Source: Prevotella sp. (lineage in GTDB: Bacteria > Bacteroidota > Bacteroidia > Bacteroidales > Muribaculaceae). From it: a stretch of 34,630 nt of DNA. The position numbers and the translations under genes are program-made. Location of the stretch: positions 1,240-35,869 of the forward strand of contig JAMPBN010000011.1 of NCBI GenBank assembly GCA_023666665.1, given 5' to 3'. Within the stretch, counting starts at the first letter, position 1; each line of letters begins with the position of its first letter. Below the pieces are notes generated by a model. It was not told the origin of the DNA. It did not search any database and was given only the letters and a program-made list of their open reading frames with translations. Below are positions 7,405 to 14,437 of this stretch, in pieces.

Positions 7405-9010
7405 AAATCGAGGCAAATTTCATATTAAAAATTTTATCGTCAATTCTCATAACGCCCCTGCACTCATGCGGGGTCGCGTCGCCTTTGTCGCACAGTTCCT
7501 TAATAGGCCGCTGTTCGCCTTTGTCGCTTTCGTAGTGCTGCGGTTCGATATACACCAGCTTGCCATCGGCGCGCCGCTGTAACACGGTCATGTGGCCGCC
7601 ACCGCCGCGCCAACCAATCGAAAGCGCATAAATGCCCTCCTGTTTTGTGCTTTCCTCTAAAAACTCATTATAATGCTCTGGGGTCATGTCGGTGTAGCCT
7701 TTGGCTTTGTACCATTCGCGCATAACGGTGTGTTTTGCTGGGGTGCCGTCGGCATTAAGCCAGCACTCCCAGGTTTGCAGGCCGTGGCTCAAATAGTCGC
7801 TTTGCGAGTTACGGGTGTTTCCTTTGGCGACAATATCCAGACCACGGAGGCGCAGCAGGTAGGCAGGCGTGCATGTCTGGCAATTTATGTGATATGCCCG
7901 CTTGTATTTTTCATTTTTGCGGTAACGTTTGTCCTCTTTGTCCACATACGCCCCGTTTGGATCCTCTATGAATTTAGGCTCCCATTTGGGGTTGGCACTC
8001 TGTTGGTCTGCCTGTGACACGGTCATCGGCGTGCCGCAAACGGCTTTTAATTCCTTTTCAAGTTTCAGAATATTTTCAACAATAGCCTCACGTGTGGCCT
8101 GCGGCAAGGTGTCGGGCTGCTGTTCTGCCAGCTGCTGGCGGTGGAGTGCTGCCTGTTCCTCTTTGCTGACTTTCTTAATGACCTTTTTAGCCTCTGCGGG
8201 AGCCTTAAAATAAGGGTGCTTTGGCGGGAACAGTTGCATTTGCTTGCCAGCGTTAAAACGGAACATTTGCTGCTTTGCGGCTTCGGTTGAATTGTCGCCC
8301 AGGAGCATGGCACGGGCTGGGTCGCTTTCGGCATACTTACCGCGGCGCACCTGCACGGCAGTGCAGCGGCAGCCCCAGCCGTTTGGTGGGTAGTATTTGT
8401 CCCAAAACGGGTCGGAGGGTGGCAATGTTATGCCGTTCATGGCGGCGTGGTCGTCGCGCACACGATTGTCCTCTGCGGTGCGGTACTGCAAGAGGTAGCG
8501 GTCGCCGTCGCGCTCCATAGCCACCCATTTGGCCGCCATTTGGCAGGTGCCGACGGCGTGTTTATATTCGGCATAAAGGTAGGCGGTATTATAACGCTGG
8601 TTAATCTTTAGCACGTCGTCCTGAAATTGGGCATACGGCTTAATTTCGCCTTTGTCAGAGACCAGCGACAACCCTATTTCGCGCATAGCGTGGAACGTCT
8701 TAAAGCCCGAAAAAACAAAACTGTTCTCCTCTAAGGCATAGCGCAGCGTGTCGGGCACGTCGGTGGGGAGGTGCGCGTCCACGCCTCGGTTAATAGCGGC
8801 GACAGTTTCAAGTATGAGCTTGCGGGCTTTGGGGTCTTTAATCTGGTTTACGTCGAAGCCGCCAGCCTGGTAGATCAGGTCGGCCACGTCGTCGAAGACG
8901 GAGGAGTCGAAGCTGGGTGGGTCGTCGTCATCAGCGGCAAGGTTAAGGGTGCCTCCGTCTTCATATAGCAAATTAACTGCTGCGTGGAAAGCCCCGTATT
9001 TGGCGCGCAT
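7385..9010 (-). CDS. MuF minor head protein fused to a C-terminal papain-like toxin domain
   Basis: This 541-residue protein has an N-terminal Mu gpF/SPP1 gp7 head-morphogenesis domain (about residues 50-225) with the family hallmarks RTAEDNRVRDDHAAMNG (178-193 region) and PPNGWGCRCTAVQV (208-221). A charged linker (about 270-345) follows. The C-terminal 190 residues look like a Tox-PL/papain-fold toxin: C377 and C380 in NCQTCTPAYLLRLRGLDIVA, H473 in GGGGHMTVLQR and E489-P-Q in LVYIEPQ, the Cys-His-acid/Gln order of these toxins. MuF-toxin fusions are known from temperate phages. The domain may be injected with DNA or act in interbacterial competition. The gene lies 20 bases after the portal gene. 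The toxin assignment is by motif reading, not a search. Confidence 0.85.
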   Translation of the reverse strand: MRAKYGAFHAAVNLLYEDGGTLNLAADDDDPPSFDSSVFDDVADLIYQAGGFDVNQIKDPKARKLILETVAAINRGVDAHLPTDVPDTLRYALEENSFVFSGFKTFHAMREIGLSLVSDKGEIKPYAQFQDDVLKINQRYNTAYLYAEYKHAVGTCQMAAKWVAMERDGDRYLLQYRTAEDNRVRDDHAAMNGITLPPSDPFWDKYYPPNGWGCRCTAVQVRRGKYAESDPARAMLLGDNSTEAAKQQMFRFNAGKQMQLFPPKHPYFKAPAEAKKVIKKVSKEEQAALHRQQLAEQQPDTLPQATREAIVENILKLEKELKAVCGTPMTVSQADQQSANPKWEPKFIEDPNGAYVDKEDKRYRKNEKYKRAYHINCQTCTPAYLLRLRGLDIVAKGNTRNSQSDYLSHGLQTWECWLNADGTPAKHTVMREWYKAKGYTDMTPEHYNEFLEESTKQEGIYALSIGWRGGGGHMTVLQRRADGKLVYIEPQHYESDKGEQRPIKELCDKGDATPHECRGVMRIDDKIFNMKFASIFSKKPK

Positions 9011-9030
9011 TTCAGCAGTGTGCGCGGGGC

Positions 9031-10281
9031 TTACTCGAAAAAAGCGTCGGGCTGTGTCTTTTTTTCGCGCACGCCTGTAATGGGCACGTTATATTTGTCG
9101 GTGAAATACTGGGGGTCAATTTCGTAATATTCCAGGAGCACGCGCTCCATTTCGCGCTGTTCTGACGGGGTAAAGGCCGCCGCGTCGTCCCACTCAAAGC
9201 GAGTGCCGCCCACAGGGAAGCCGTGGGCAAGCATGAACGGCAGCAGGTGGTCATTTACATTATTCGCCAGCATGGTTTTGTCGGCTTCGATAACATTCTC
9301 GAACACGTCGAGGTGTGTTTCAGACTGTGAGAGCGAGGAGCCCGCGTCAATGGTCATAGTCTGGTTAAGAATGCCTTTTGAAATTTCGCTATTACAGCGA
9401 TCCACGCGCTTGTCGTAAACGTTGTAAGCGTCGCCGCGGCTGCTTTCTTTAATGTCTATTTCGGTGCCGTCAGGGAACAAGCCCCAAAACGCACTGCCCA
9501 TATTTTCGAGGGCACTTTCAATTTTGGCACGTTCCGCGTCGTCGGTGGTGGTGGCTTTCGCTATACGCATAGGCGCGCCGAATATTTCGCCGAACATGTC
9601 CCAAAAGCCGAGCATGTTTTTTTTGCTTATGCACTGCGGTGCGCACTTCAAGAGCAGGCCGAGGTCGTTTGGCTTGCCTATTTCAAGGCACCAGCTGGCC
9701 AGCTCACCCTCGCGGTAGCTTATGCCGCTGCGCCAATCGTCGCCGACATTGCGCAGCAGCACGCCGTGCTCCTGGCACACATGCTTGCGGGGCACAAGCT
9801 CCACGCCGTCGAATGTGAGGCCGTCGCTGGTTTTCTTAATGTCGCCGAATTGCACAAGACTGTGTCCCCAGAAGCGGCAGTCAAGAGCCAGGGAGCAGTA
9901 ATCGTTAAACCATTCGCGGGTAAACAGTGCCGTGGCCTTTTCCACCTCTTTGCCGTCAGCACCGACAAGGCGAAATTTTTGCTTTAACACCATGCCTTTA
10001 CGCTGGCCTATACAGCCCTCGAGGTGGAGGTCAACAAGGCAATCGGTGTAAATGTCGTAAAGGTTCTGCCGACGGGGGTTGTCCACGTTAATGGCCTGCT
10101 GCCAAGCCTGCCGCCACATGCCGACGTCCTTTTGCGTCAGGCTGTCGGTTTGTCGGATCAGTTCGGCAGTGAGGCGGCGACCCTCTTTACTCTTTACAAA
10201 AGCGGCAATGCGCTGCACCTCTGCGGAGCTATACATGTGCTCGCCTGTAAAGATATGGCCTATTTTCTGTAAAATGTTCAT
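9031..10281 (-). CDS. Portal protein (Mu gp29-like, DUF935)
   Basis: This 416-residue protein matches the DUF935 portal family. It has an N-terminal helical region, MVLKQKFRLVGADGKEVEKA, the central GLLLKCAPQCISKKNMLGFWDMF segment, FGAPMRIAK, and the characteristic C-terminal GSSLSQSETHLDVFENVIEAD followed by LLPFMLAHGFPVGG. It would form the dodecameric DNA channel at one capsid vertex, bound by terminase outside and MuF inside. It is shorter than Mu gp29 (512). Its leader on the minus strand contains ACCGTTAAAC, one of the recurrent leader motifs. Confidence 0.92.
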   Translation of the reverse strand: MNILQKIGHIFTGEHMYSSAEVQRIAAFVKSKEGRRLTAELIRQTDSLTQKDVGMWRQAWQQAINVDNPRRQNLYDIYTDCLVDLHLEGCIGQRKGMVLKQKFRLVGADGKEVEKATALFTREWFNDYCSLALDCRFWGHSLVQFGDIKKTSDGLTFDGVELVPRKHVCQEHGVLLRNVGDDWRSGISYREGELASWCLEIGKPNDLGLLLKCAPQCISKKNMLGFWDMFGEIFGAPMRIAKATTTDDAERAKIESALENMGSAFWGLFPDGTEIDIKESSRGDAYNVYDKRVDRCNSEISKGILNQTMTIDAGSSLSQSETHLDVFENVIEADKTMLANNVNDHLLPFMLAHGFPVGGTRFEWDDAAAFTPSEQREMERVLLEYYEIDPQYFTDKYNVPITGVREKKTQPDAFFE

Positions 10282-10306
10282 TTAACAAGCGTTTAACGGT
10301 TAATAA

Positions 10307-10732
10307 TTACCATGTGCATTTTTTGACTTTGCCCAGGGCAGAGCCGAAGCGCACGGGGTTATGGCTGTCAGTGTCGCCGTCGTCGCTCACATATTTGGGC
10401 ATGTCGGGCGACGCTTTGGAGGCTTGCACGTCGCGCAGCCATTTGAGGCTGTCTTCATAGAGCTGCACACGGCGGTCGCTGCCCATAGACTGCGGCAGAC
10501 GGTGCACCATGATGTAAAGCGTAATATTTACGGCGCAGTCCACCAGCATAGGGTTGCGGCACGCGCCGACCTGGGCAAATGCCTTTGCCATGTCGTAGCG
10601 GTCGCGGGTGTAGCTGCTTATTTTTTCCATGGCCGCCTCTTCGGCCTGGAGACGTATTTCGGTGTGTGCCTGGAGCTGTTCAAACTCGAAATCGTCGCAC
10701 ACGGCTTTGTAGTCTTCATCAGTCAGAAACAT
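10307..10732 (-). CDS. Mu gp36-like protein (DUF1320), head-tail connector type
   Basis: This 141-residue protein matches DUF1320: MFLTDEDYKAVCDD at the N-terminus, AEEAAMEKISSYTRDRYDM, RNPMLVDCAVNITLYIMVHRL and YEDSLKWLRDVQASK, the order seen in Mu gp36. The family is thought to be a connector/adaptor protein between portal and tail. The C-terminal 30 residues (DDGDTDSHNPVRFGSALGK) are polar. In Mu the gene lies downstream of the capsid gene. Here it sits between terminase and portal. Confidence 0.85.
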   Translation of the reverse strand: MFLTDEDYKAVCDDFEFEQLQAHTEIRLQAEEAAMEKISSYTRDRYDMAKAFAQVGACRNPMLVDCAVNITLYIMVHRLPQSMGSDRRVQLYEDSLKWLRDVQASKASPDMPKYVSDDGDTDSHNPVRFGSALGKVKKCTW

Positions 10733-10738
10733 AGGGCA

Positions 10739-10999
10739 TTACTTTTTTGTGGGTTGTGGGTTGGCCTCATAAATGGCAATTTTGCGGGCGGTCTCTGCGG
10801 TAAAGCCTTTTGCAAAGCGGTGGGCAGCAATCAGCTTTTTAACGCCCTGCATTGAAACGACCACGGGCTTGCCGTCATTTACCAGCACCAGGAACTTGCG
10901 GCGCAGTTGGTTGGCGTTTTCCTGTGCCTGTTTAATGGCCTTTTTTCTGCGCCACTCAAAGATCTGGGCGCGGACGAGTTTTTTAATAAAATTCACCAT
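10739..10999 (-). CDS. Small basic protein between terminase and gp36-like genes
   Basis: This 86-residue protein has a basic N-terminal amphipathic helix (FIKKLVRAQIFEWRRKKAIKQ), a strand-like LVLVNDGKPVVVSMQGVKKL segment and a helical AETARKIAIYEANP end. Its start overlaps the 3' end of the large terminase gene by 7 bases, implying translational coupling. Family not recognised. Co-location with packaging genes suggests a packaging or connector accessory role, which is inference. Confidence 0.65.
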   Translation of the reverse strand: MVNFIKKLVRAQIFEWRRKKAIKQAQENANQLRRKFLVLVNDGKPVVVSMQGVKKLIAAHRFAKGFTAETARKIAIYEANPQPTKK

Positions 11000-12546
11000 G
11001 TTACATTTTTTGCATTACGCCGCTTACCAAAAGACGGCTTAAAGTTAGAAATACGGGAGTGCTTTTGCAGTATGTTGATAGCGGCCTCGTCAGCGTCGGG
11101 CGCATCATCGTGGCCGCGCATACCTTTTTGGAAAGCTAAAGTTTGGTCAAGGCCGCGCAGCATGTCGGGGTCGTCTTTCTGGCTGTCGTCGTAAAATACG
11201 AAGCCGCGCTCCCAATTTGCCGCGCTGCTTTCGATACGCTGGAACTTGTCGGGCTTTTTTCGCTTGTCGGGCAATATTGGCAGCTGGTAGCCGCGTAAGT
11301 TGCCCTCCGTTGCAAAGTCTTTCATTAAGTTGTCCTGCATGAAATTGGCCTCCATATAGAATTTAATGGCTATGCCCGCAGTGCTTGCCCATTCGTAGAG
11401 ATCATAACACCAGCGCACCATTTCGGCCACAGTGGCCTGACGGACGAAAGCGCGGAGCTGCCACAGCTGCCCGCCTTTGATTTTGCCCCACAGCTTTGCG
11501 GCCTTATAGTCATTTTTTTGGGTGCTTTTCCAGGAGGGGTCGATATATAGCACAAATTCCTGGAACTGCGCCCACGCTGGCCGCTTTGCCCAGCGGATCC
11601 ATTCCTGGCGAAAGACGGCACCCTCCACAATGGGGTTGTTCATGTATTCTTTTTGAAATGAACGGTACCCCTGGAAGTCTTCAATGGCCTGCACTTCGGC
11701 GGGTGTCCATTTAGCCGCCCACGACACATTGCCGTTTTTGTCCCAGATGTTGACCTGCGACACCTGCACGCCTTTAGTCTCTGAAATGTTTTGCAGGACG
11801 GAGTTTTTGGCTATCAAGTTGCCGACCATGATAAAGCGGCCACGGCCACCGTCGAGGGCACCGAACAAAGCCTCCTTAACCCAATCAGTGAGACGCTGCA
11901 CACGGTTAGGGTTTTCGCAGAGTTCGTCGTCGTCGAGGTCGTCAATAACAATATAATCAGGGCGGTGGCTGCGGTAACGCAGACCACGGGGGGACTGTCC
12001 GCGACCACGGGCAAAAAAGGCCGTGCCGTCTTTAGTTACGAAAGCCCCCTCCTCCCAATTGCCGTTATTATACTGCTGGCCGAAATCGTTAATATAACGC
12101 TGGTTAAATTGTAACTCAGCCTGAATGTCGGCCAGGAGAGTGTTTGCGTTGTCTTCACTCTTACCCACCAGCACCATAACGTTAATTTCGCGCTGCTGCT
12201 GGCACTTTAGCCACAGCGGGATAAATATATCCAGGTGTGTGGACTTTGCCGCGCCACGGTGCCACTTGAAGACGGCGCGGAGGTTTTTTTCTTTCTTTAC
12301 GAGGGTGGCCGCCTTAATGTGGAAAGGCGCGCAAGGGGTCTGCACGCCTGTTTGTGGGTTCTGGGTGTAGTGGGGAAAGTAGTAATCGACAAACGCGGCA
12401 TAATCGGCACGCACGCGCTTAATGCGCTGCTCCCGCTGTTGGTTGGTCTCACCACGCCCCACAACGGTGGCCGTCTGGACAGTCTCACAGTGTTGCTTCC
12501 ACAGTTCGAGTGCCTCTTTTCGTGTTAGTTTGTCGTACTTCGGCAT
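10993..12546 (-). CDS. Large terminase subunit (Mu gp28-like)
   Basis: This 517-residue packaging motor has an N-terminal ATPase with a Walker A-like KWHRGAAKST (R97-T103) and a Walker B-like YIVIDDLDDDE (about 198-208). The C-terminal RNase H-like nuclease begins at FVLYIDPSWKSTQKNDYKAA. The RGxxKS version of Walker A is typical of Mu-type TerL. It pumps DNA into the prohead and cuts it. In Mu, packaging starts from the integrated end and proceeds headful. The gene begins one base after the small subunit's stop codon. Confidence 0.93.
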   Translation of the reverse strand: MPKYDKLTRKEALELWKQHCETVQTATVVGRGETNQQREQRIKRVRADYAAFVDYYFPHYTQNPQTGVQTPCAPFHIKAATLVKKEKNLRAVFKWHRGAAKSTHLDIFIPLWLKCQQQREINVMVLVGKSEDNANTLLADIQAELQFNQRYINDFGQQYNNGNWEEGAFVTKDGTAFFARGRGQSPRGLRYRSHRPDYIVIDDLDDDELCENPNRVQRLTDWVKEALFGALDGGRGRFIMVGNLIAKNSVLQNISETKGVQVSQVNIWDKNGNVSWAAKWTPAEVQAIEDFQGYRSFQKEYMNNPIVEGAVFRQEWIRWAKRPAWAQFQEFVLYIDPSWKSTQKNDYKAAKLWGKIKGGQLWQLRAFVRQATVAEMVRWCYDLYEWASTAGIAIKFYMEANFMQDNLMKDFATEGNLRGYQLPILPDKRKKPDKFQRIESSAANWERGFVFYDDSQKDDPDMLRGLDQTLAFQKGMRGHDDAPDADEAAINILQKHSRISNFKPSFGKRRNAKNVTW

Positions 12547-12547
12547 G

Positions 12548-13024
12548 TCATTTTATAAGTTTGTTTTGCATCAGATAGTCGATATATTGGTTGTGGTAGC
12601 GGTTAATGGTTTTCAGCAGTTCGGGTGTTATACCCTCATCATACTGCGCCTGAAATTGCAGCCATTTGCTGAACGCCATAAAGACCTCGATAACGTCCAC
12701 AATGCTGGTCTGCTTGTCCAGCTTTTCGATAGTGGCCGAAAATTTGGCCAATTTGTCGCCCAGGCCGTTTATTGCGTCGGGGTCTTCGCTATTATTAACC
12801 CTTTCCAGCATTTTGTCGATAGTTCGGAGCAGTTTGTTGACGAGTTCGGGGCGGGTAATGTTCTGCGCTGCGCGCTGTTCCTGCCAGCCCTCTGCGTTCA
12901 CCCATTTGGTAATGGTCTGCGCCGATATACCTGTTTTTTCGGCTATCACCTTTTGACTGTCGCCCTGCATGAATAAAATGCGGGCGTAGTCTTTCTTTTC
13001 TTCACGCTCTTTTTTTGTCGCCAT
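12548..13024 (-). CDS. Small terminase subunit (HTH, Mu gp27 position)
   Basis: This 158-residue protein has a basic N-terminus (MATKKEREEKKDYARILF) leading into a helix-turn-helix, KVIAEKTGISAQTITKWVNAEGW (about residues 24-46). A helical oligomerisation region with LVNKLLRTIDKMLERVNN and LAKFSATIEKLDKQT follows. This is the layout of small terminase subunits, which bind the packaging start site and load the large subunit. It is the first gene of the minus-strand operon, and its start faces the divergent control region. Confidence 0.85.
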   Translation of the reverse strand: MATKKEREEKKDYARILFMQGDSQKVIAEKTGISAQTITKWVNAEGWQEQRAAQNITRPELVNKLLRTIDKMLERVNNSEDPDAINGLGDKLAKFSATIEKLDKQTSIVDVIEVFMAFSKWLQFQAQYDEGITPELLKTINRYHNQYIDYLMQNKLIK

Positions 13025-13101
13025 TCGGCACCATGTTTTTAATGTAGTTTATGCAGCGCAAGGCAAGCTAAACGCTGCGGGTTATTGTTGGTTTATCGCT
13101 G

Positions 13102-13133
13102 CAAAAATCTGCATAAAAGGCCTAAATAAAAAA
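13102..13133 (-). promoter_or_regulatory. Weak candidate promoter for the minus-strand head operon
   Basis: On the minus strand the -7-like element is GATTTTTG (plus-strand 13102-13109) and the -33-like element is TTTT (13130-13133), 20 bases apart. The -7 box departs from consensus at its first base in the same way as the plus-strand candidate. This is inferred from spacing, and may need an activator. Confidence 0.3.
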
Positions 13134-13145
13134 AAGTGTGTCAAG

Positions 13146-13179
13146 AGTTTACACTCTTTTTGTGGGAGTGTGATAAACT
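13146..13179. promoter_or_regulatory. Inverted repeat, candidate operator between divergent late operons
   Basis: AGTTTACACTC (13146-13156) faces GAGTGTGATAAACT (13166-13179), an 11-base imperfect palindrome with a 3-base bulge. A further half-site AGTGTGTCAA lies just upstream (about 13135). The repeat is located between the two candidate late promoters and overlaps the -33 box of the plus-strand one, so a dimeric activator or repressor could control both operons. Confidence 0.45.
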
Positions 13180-13190
13180 GTTGAATTTTG
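13159..13190 (+). promoter_or_regulatory. Candidate promoter for tRNA and plus-strand late operon
   Basis: TTTG (13159-13162) and GAATTTTG (13183-13190) are separated by 20 bases. The -7 box matches TAnnTTTG except for its first base. Predicted transcription would start near 13196, about 14 bases before the tRNA. Confidence 0.45.
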
Positions 13191-13209
13191 CGCCGAAAGT
13201 GTAACATAA

Positions 13210-13281
13210 CGCGGCGTAGAGCAGTGGTAGCTCGTGAGGTTCATTCCCTCAAGGTCGCAGGTTCGAGTCCTGCCGCCGCCA
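13210..13281 (+). tRNA. tRNA-Met(CAT), initiator-like
   Basis: A full cloverleaf folds. The acceptor stem pairs CGCGGCG (13210-13216) with CGCCGCC (13274-13280), with position 1 unpaired (C1xC72). The D stem is GAGC/GCTC, the anticodon stem TGAGG/CCTCA with loop TTCATTC (anticodon CAT), and the T stem GCAGG/CCTGC with loop TTCGAGT. The C1x72 mismatch and the A11-T24 pair are initiator hallmarks, and the D and T arms look like a Bacteroidota fMet tRNA. Oddities: T at position 37 in place of a purine, A29-T41 in place of the third G-C pair of initiators, and a 3' end that reads ACAA, not ACCA, so CCA must be added. It could be a functional phage tRNA or a diverged host copy. Confidence 0.85.
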
Positions 13282-13393
13282 CAACCCAACATAGTGAAAT
13301 ATGATCCGACGGCCACGGCGGCAGCTCACCACAGAGCGCACAAAATGGGTGTATGCGTCAGAGCTGCCCCGCCCGTCACTTTAGACCAACACA

Positions 13394-14398
13394 ATGGCAA
13401 AAGAAATGATAATCAGCACCAGCCGACTGAACAGTTACGGCAGCCGTGTAATTACGTCGGGCATTGACATAGAGCAATACCAGAAAAACCCCGTTTTGCT
13501 CTGGATGCACCGCCGCAGCTTCAACGACAAAAATCCGCTGCCCATTGGCCGCGTGGAAAACTTGCATTTTGACGGCGACGCGCTCAAAGGTACGCCCGTG
13601 TTTGACGAGAACGACCCATTCGCCAAGCAGATAGCCGACAAGTGGAACAACGGCTTTTTGAAAATGTGCAGCGCAGGACTGGACATTTTAGAGGTCAGCG
13701 TCGAGCCTGCCAACCTGGTGCCAGGTCAGACCCGCGCCACAATTATGCGCAGCAAGCTGACGGAGGTTAGCATTGTGGACGTAGGCAGCAATGACGATGC
13801 TTTGCAGCTTACCAACAGCGGCCAGCTGTTGACATTGGCGGCAGGCGACGAAAGCGACGCACTGCCCCTGCTGGTGCTGGCACAGAATACCGAAACAGAC
13901 AACGCCGACGGCGAAAAGCCCGAAGCCAATATTAACAAAACCAACAATAACAAAAGCATGAACAAAGAAACGTTAGAGCTGCTCGGTCTTACCGAGAGCG
14001 CGACCGACGAGCAGGTGCATACTGCTGTGCAGTTGCTCAAAGGTAATGCAGACAAAGCCAAGAGCATGGAGCTTGCCGCCGTTACAGCCGTGGTTGATCA
14101 GGCCGTCAAGGACAGACGTATCACCGAGGCCAAGCGCGACCACTTTATCGAGTTAGGCAAAAGTGTAGGTGTGCAGCAGCTCACCGCCACGCTGGAGTGT
14201 ATGACACCGGCCAGAAAGCCCACAGACTTAATCAATAAGACACAGGGCAGCGCAAATGCGCCCGCAGGTCAGGAGCACCAGACCTTTACCAAGTTGTCAG
14301 AGGTGCCCGCCGACCAGGTGGAAAAAATCAAAGACGAACAACCGCAGGAGTATGCCCGCCTGTTCAAGGCCGAGTATGGCATGGAACTGCCCCGCTAA
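13394..14398 (+). CDS. Prohead protease fused to scaffold (Mu gpI-like)
   Basis: This 334-residue protein has an N-terminal prohead protease domain (about residues 1-155). It contains VLLWMHRRSF with a candidate catalytic His39, FLKMCSAGLDILEVS with candidate Ser93, and SKLTEVSIVDVGSNDDA. A linker rich in N, K and T (about 170-190) leads into a helical, charged scaffold region (190-334: LLGLTESATDEQVHTAVQLL and following). In Mu, gene I encodes protease plus scaffold, and the scaffold alone is made from an internal start. The scaffold guides capsid assembly and is degraded by the protease. The gene sits directly upstream of the major capsid gene. Confidence 0.85.
   Translation: MAKEMIISTSRLNSYGSRVITSGIDIEQYQKNPVLLWMHRRSFNDKNPLPIGRVENLHFDGDALKGTPVFDENDPFAKQIADKWNNGFLKMCSAGLDILEVSVEPANLVPGQTRATIMRSKLTEVSIVDVGSNDDALQLTNSGQLLTLAAGDESDALPLLVLAQNTETDNADGEKPEANINKTNNNKSMNKETLELLGLTESATDEQVHTAVQLLKGNADKAKSMELAAVTAVVDQAVKDRRITEAKRDHFIELGKSVGVQQLTATLECMTPARKPTDLINKTQGSANAPAGQEHQTFTKLSEVPADQVEKIKDEQPQEYARLFKAEYGMELPR
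13958..14398 (+). CDS. Possible nested scaffold product from an internal start
   Basis: An in-frame ATG at 13958 (residue 189 of the protease gene) is preceded by an A-rich stretch like those before the other starts in this phage, and it begins precisely at the scaffold part, MNKETLELLGL. The product would be 146 residues. By analogy with Mu gpZ, a separate scaffold could be translated here. This is inferred from layout. Confidence 0.4.
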   Translation: MNKETLELLGLTESATDEQVHTAVQLLKGNADKAKSMELAAVTAVVDQAVKDRRITEAKRDHFIELGKSVGVQQLTATLECMTPARKPTDLINKTQGSANAPAGQEHQTFTKLSEVPADQVEKIKDEQPQEYARLFKAEYGMELPR

Positions 14399-14437
14399 AC
14401 AGTCAATAACCAACCATTAAATAACCATTTAATAGCA

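Noticed and set aside
13210-13284. tRNA as an attachment site for site-specific integration
   Set aside because: The phage has a transposase, not a tyrosine integrase, and the tRNA sits between late modules, not at an end.
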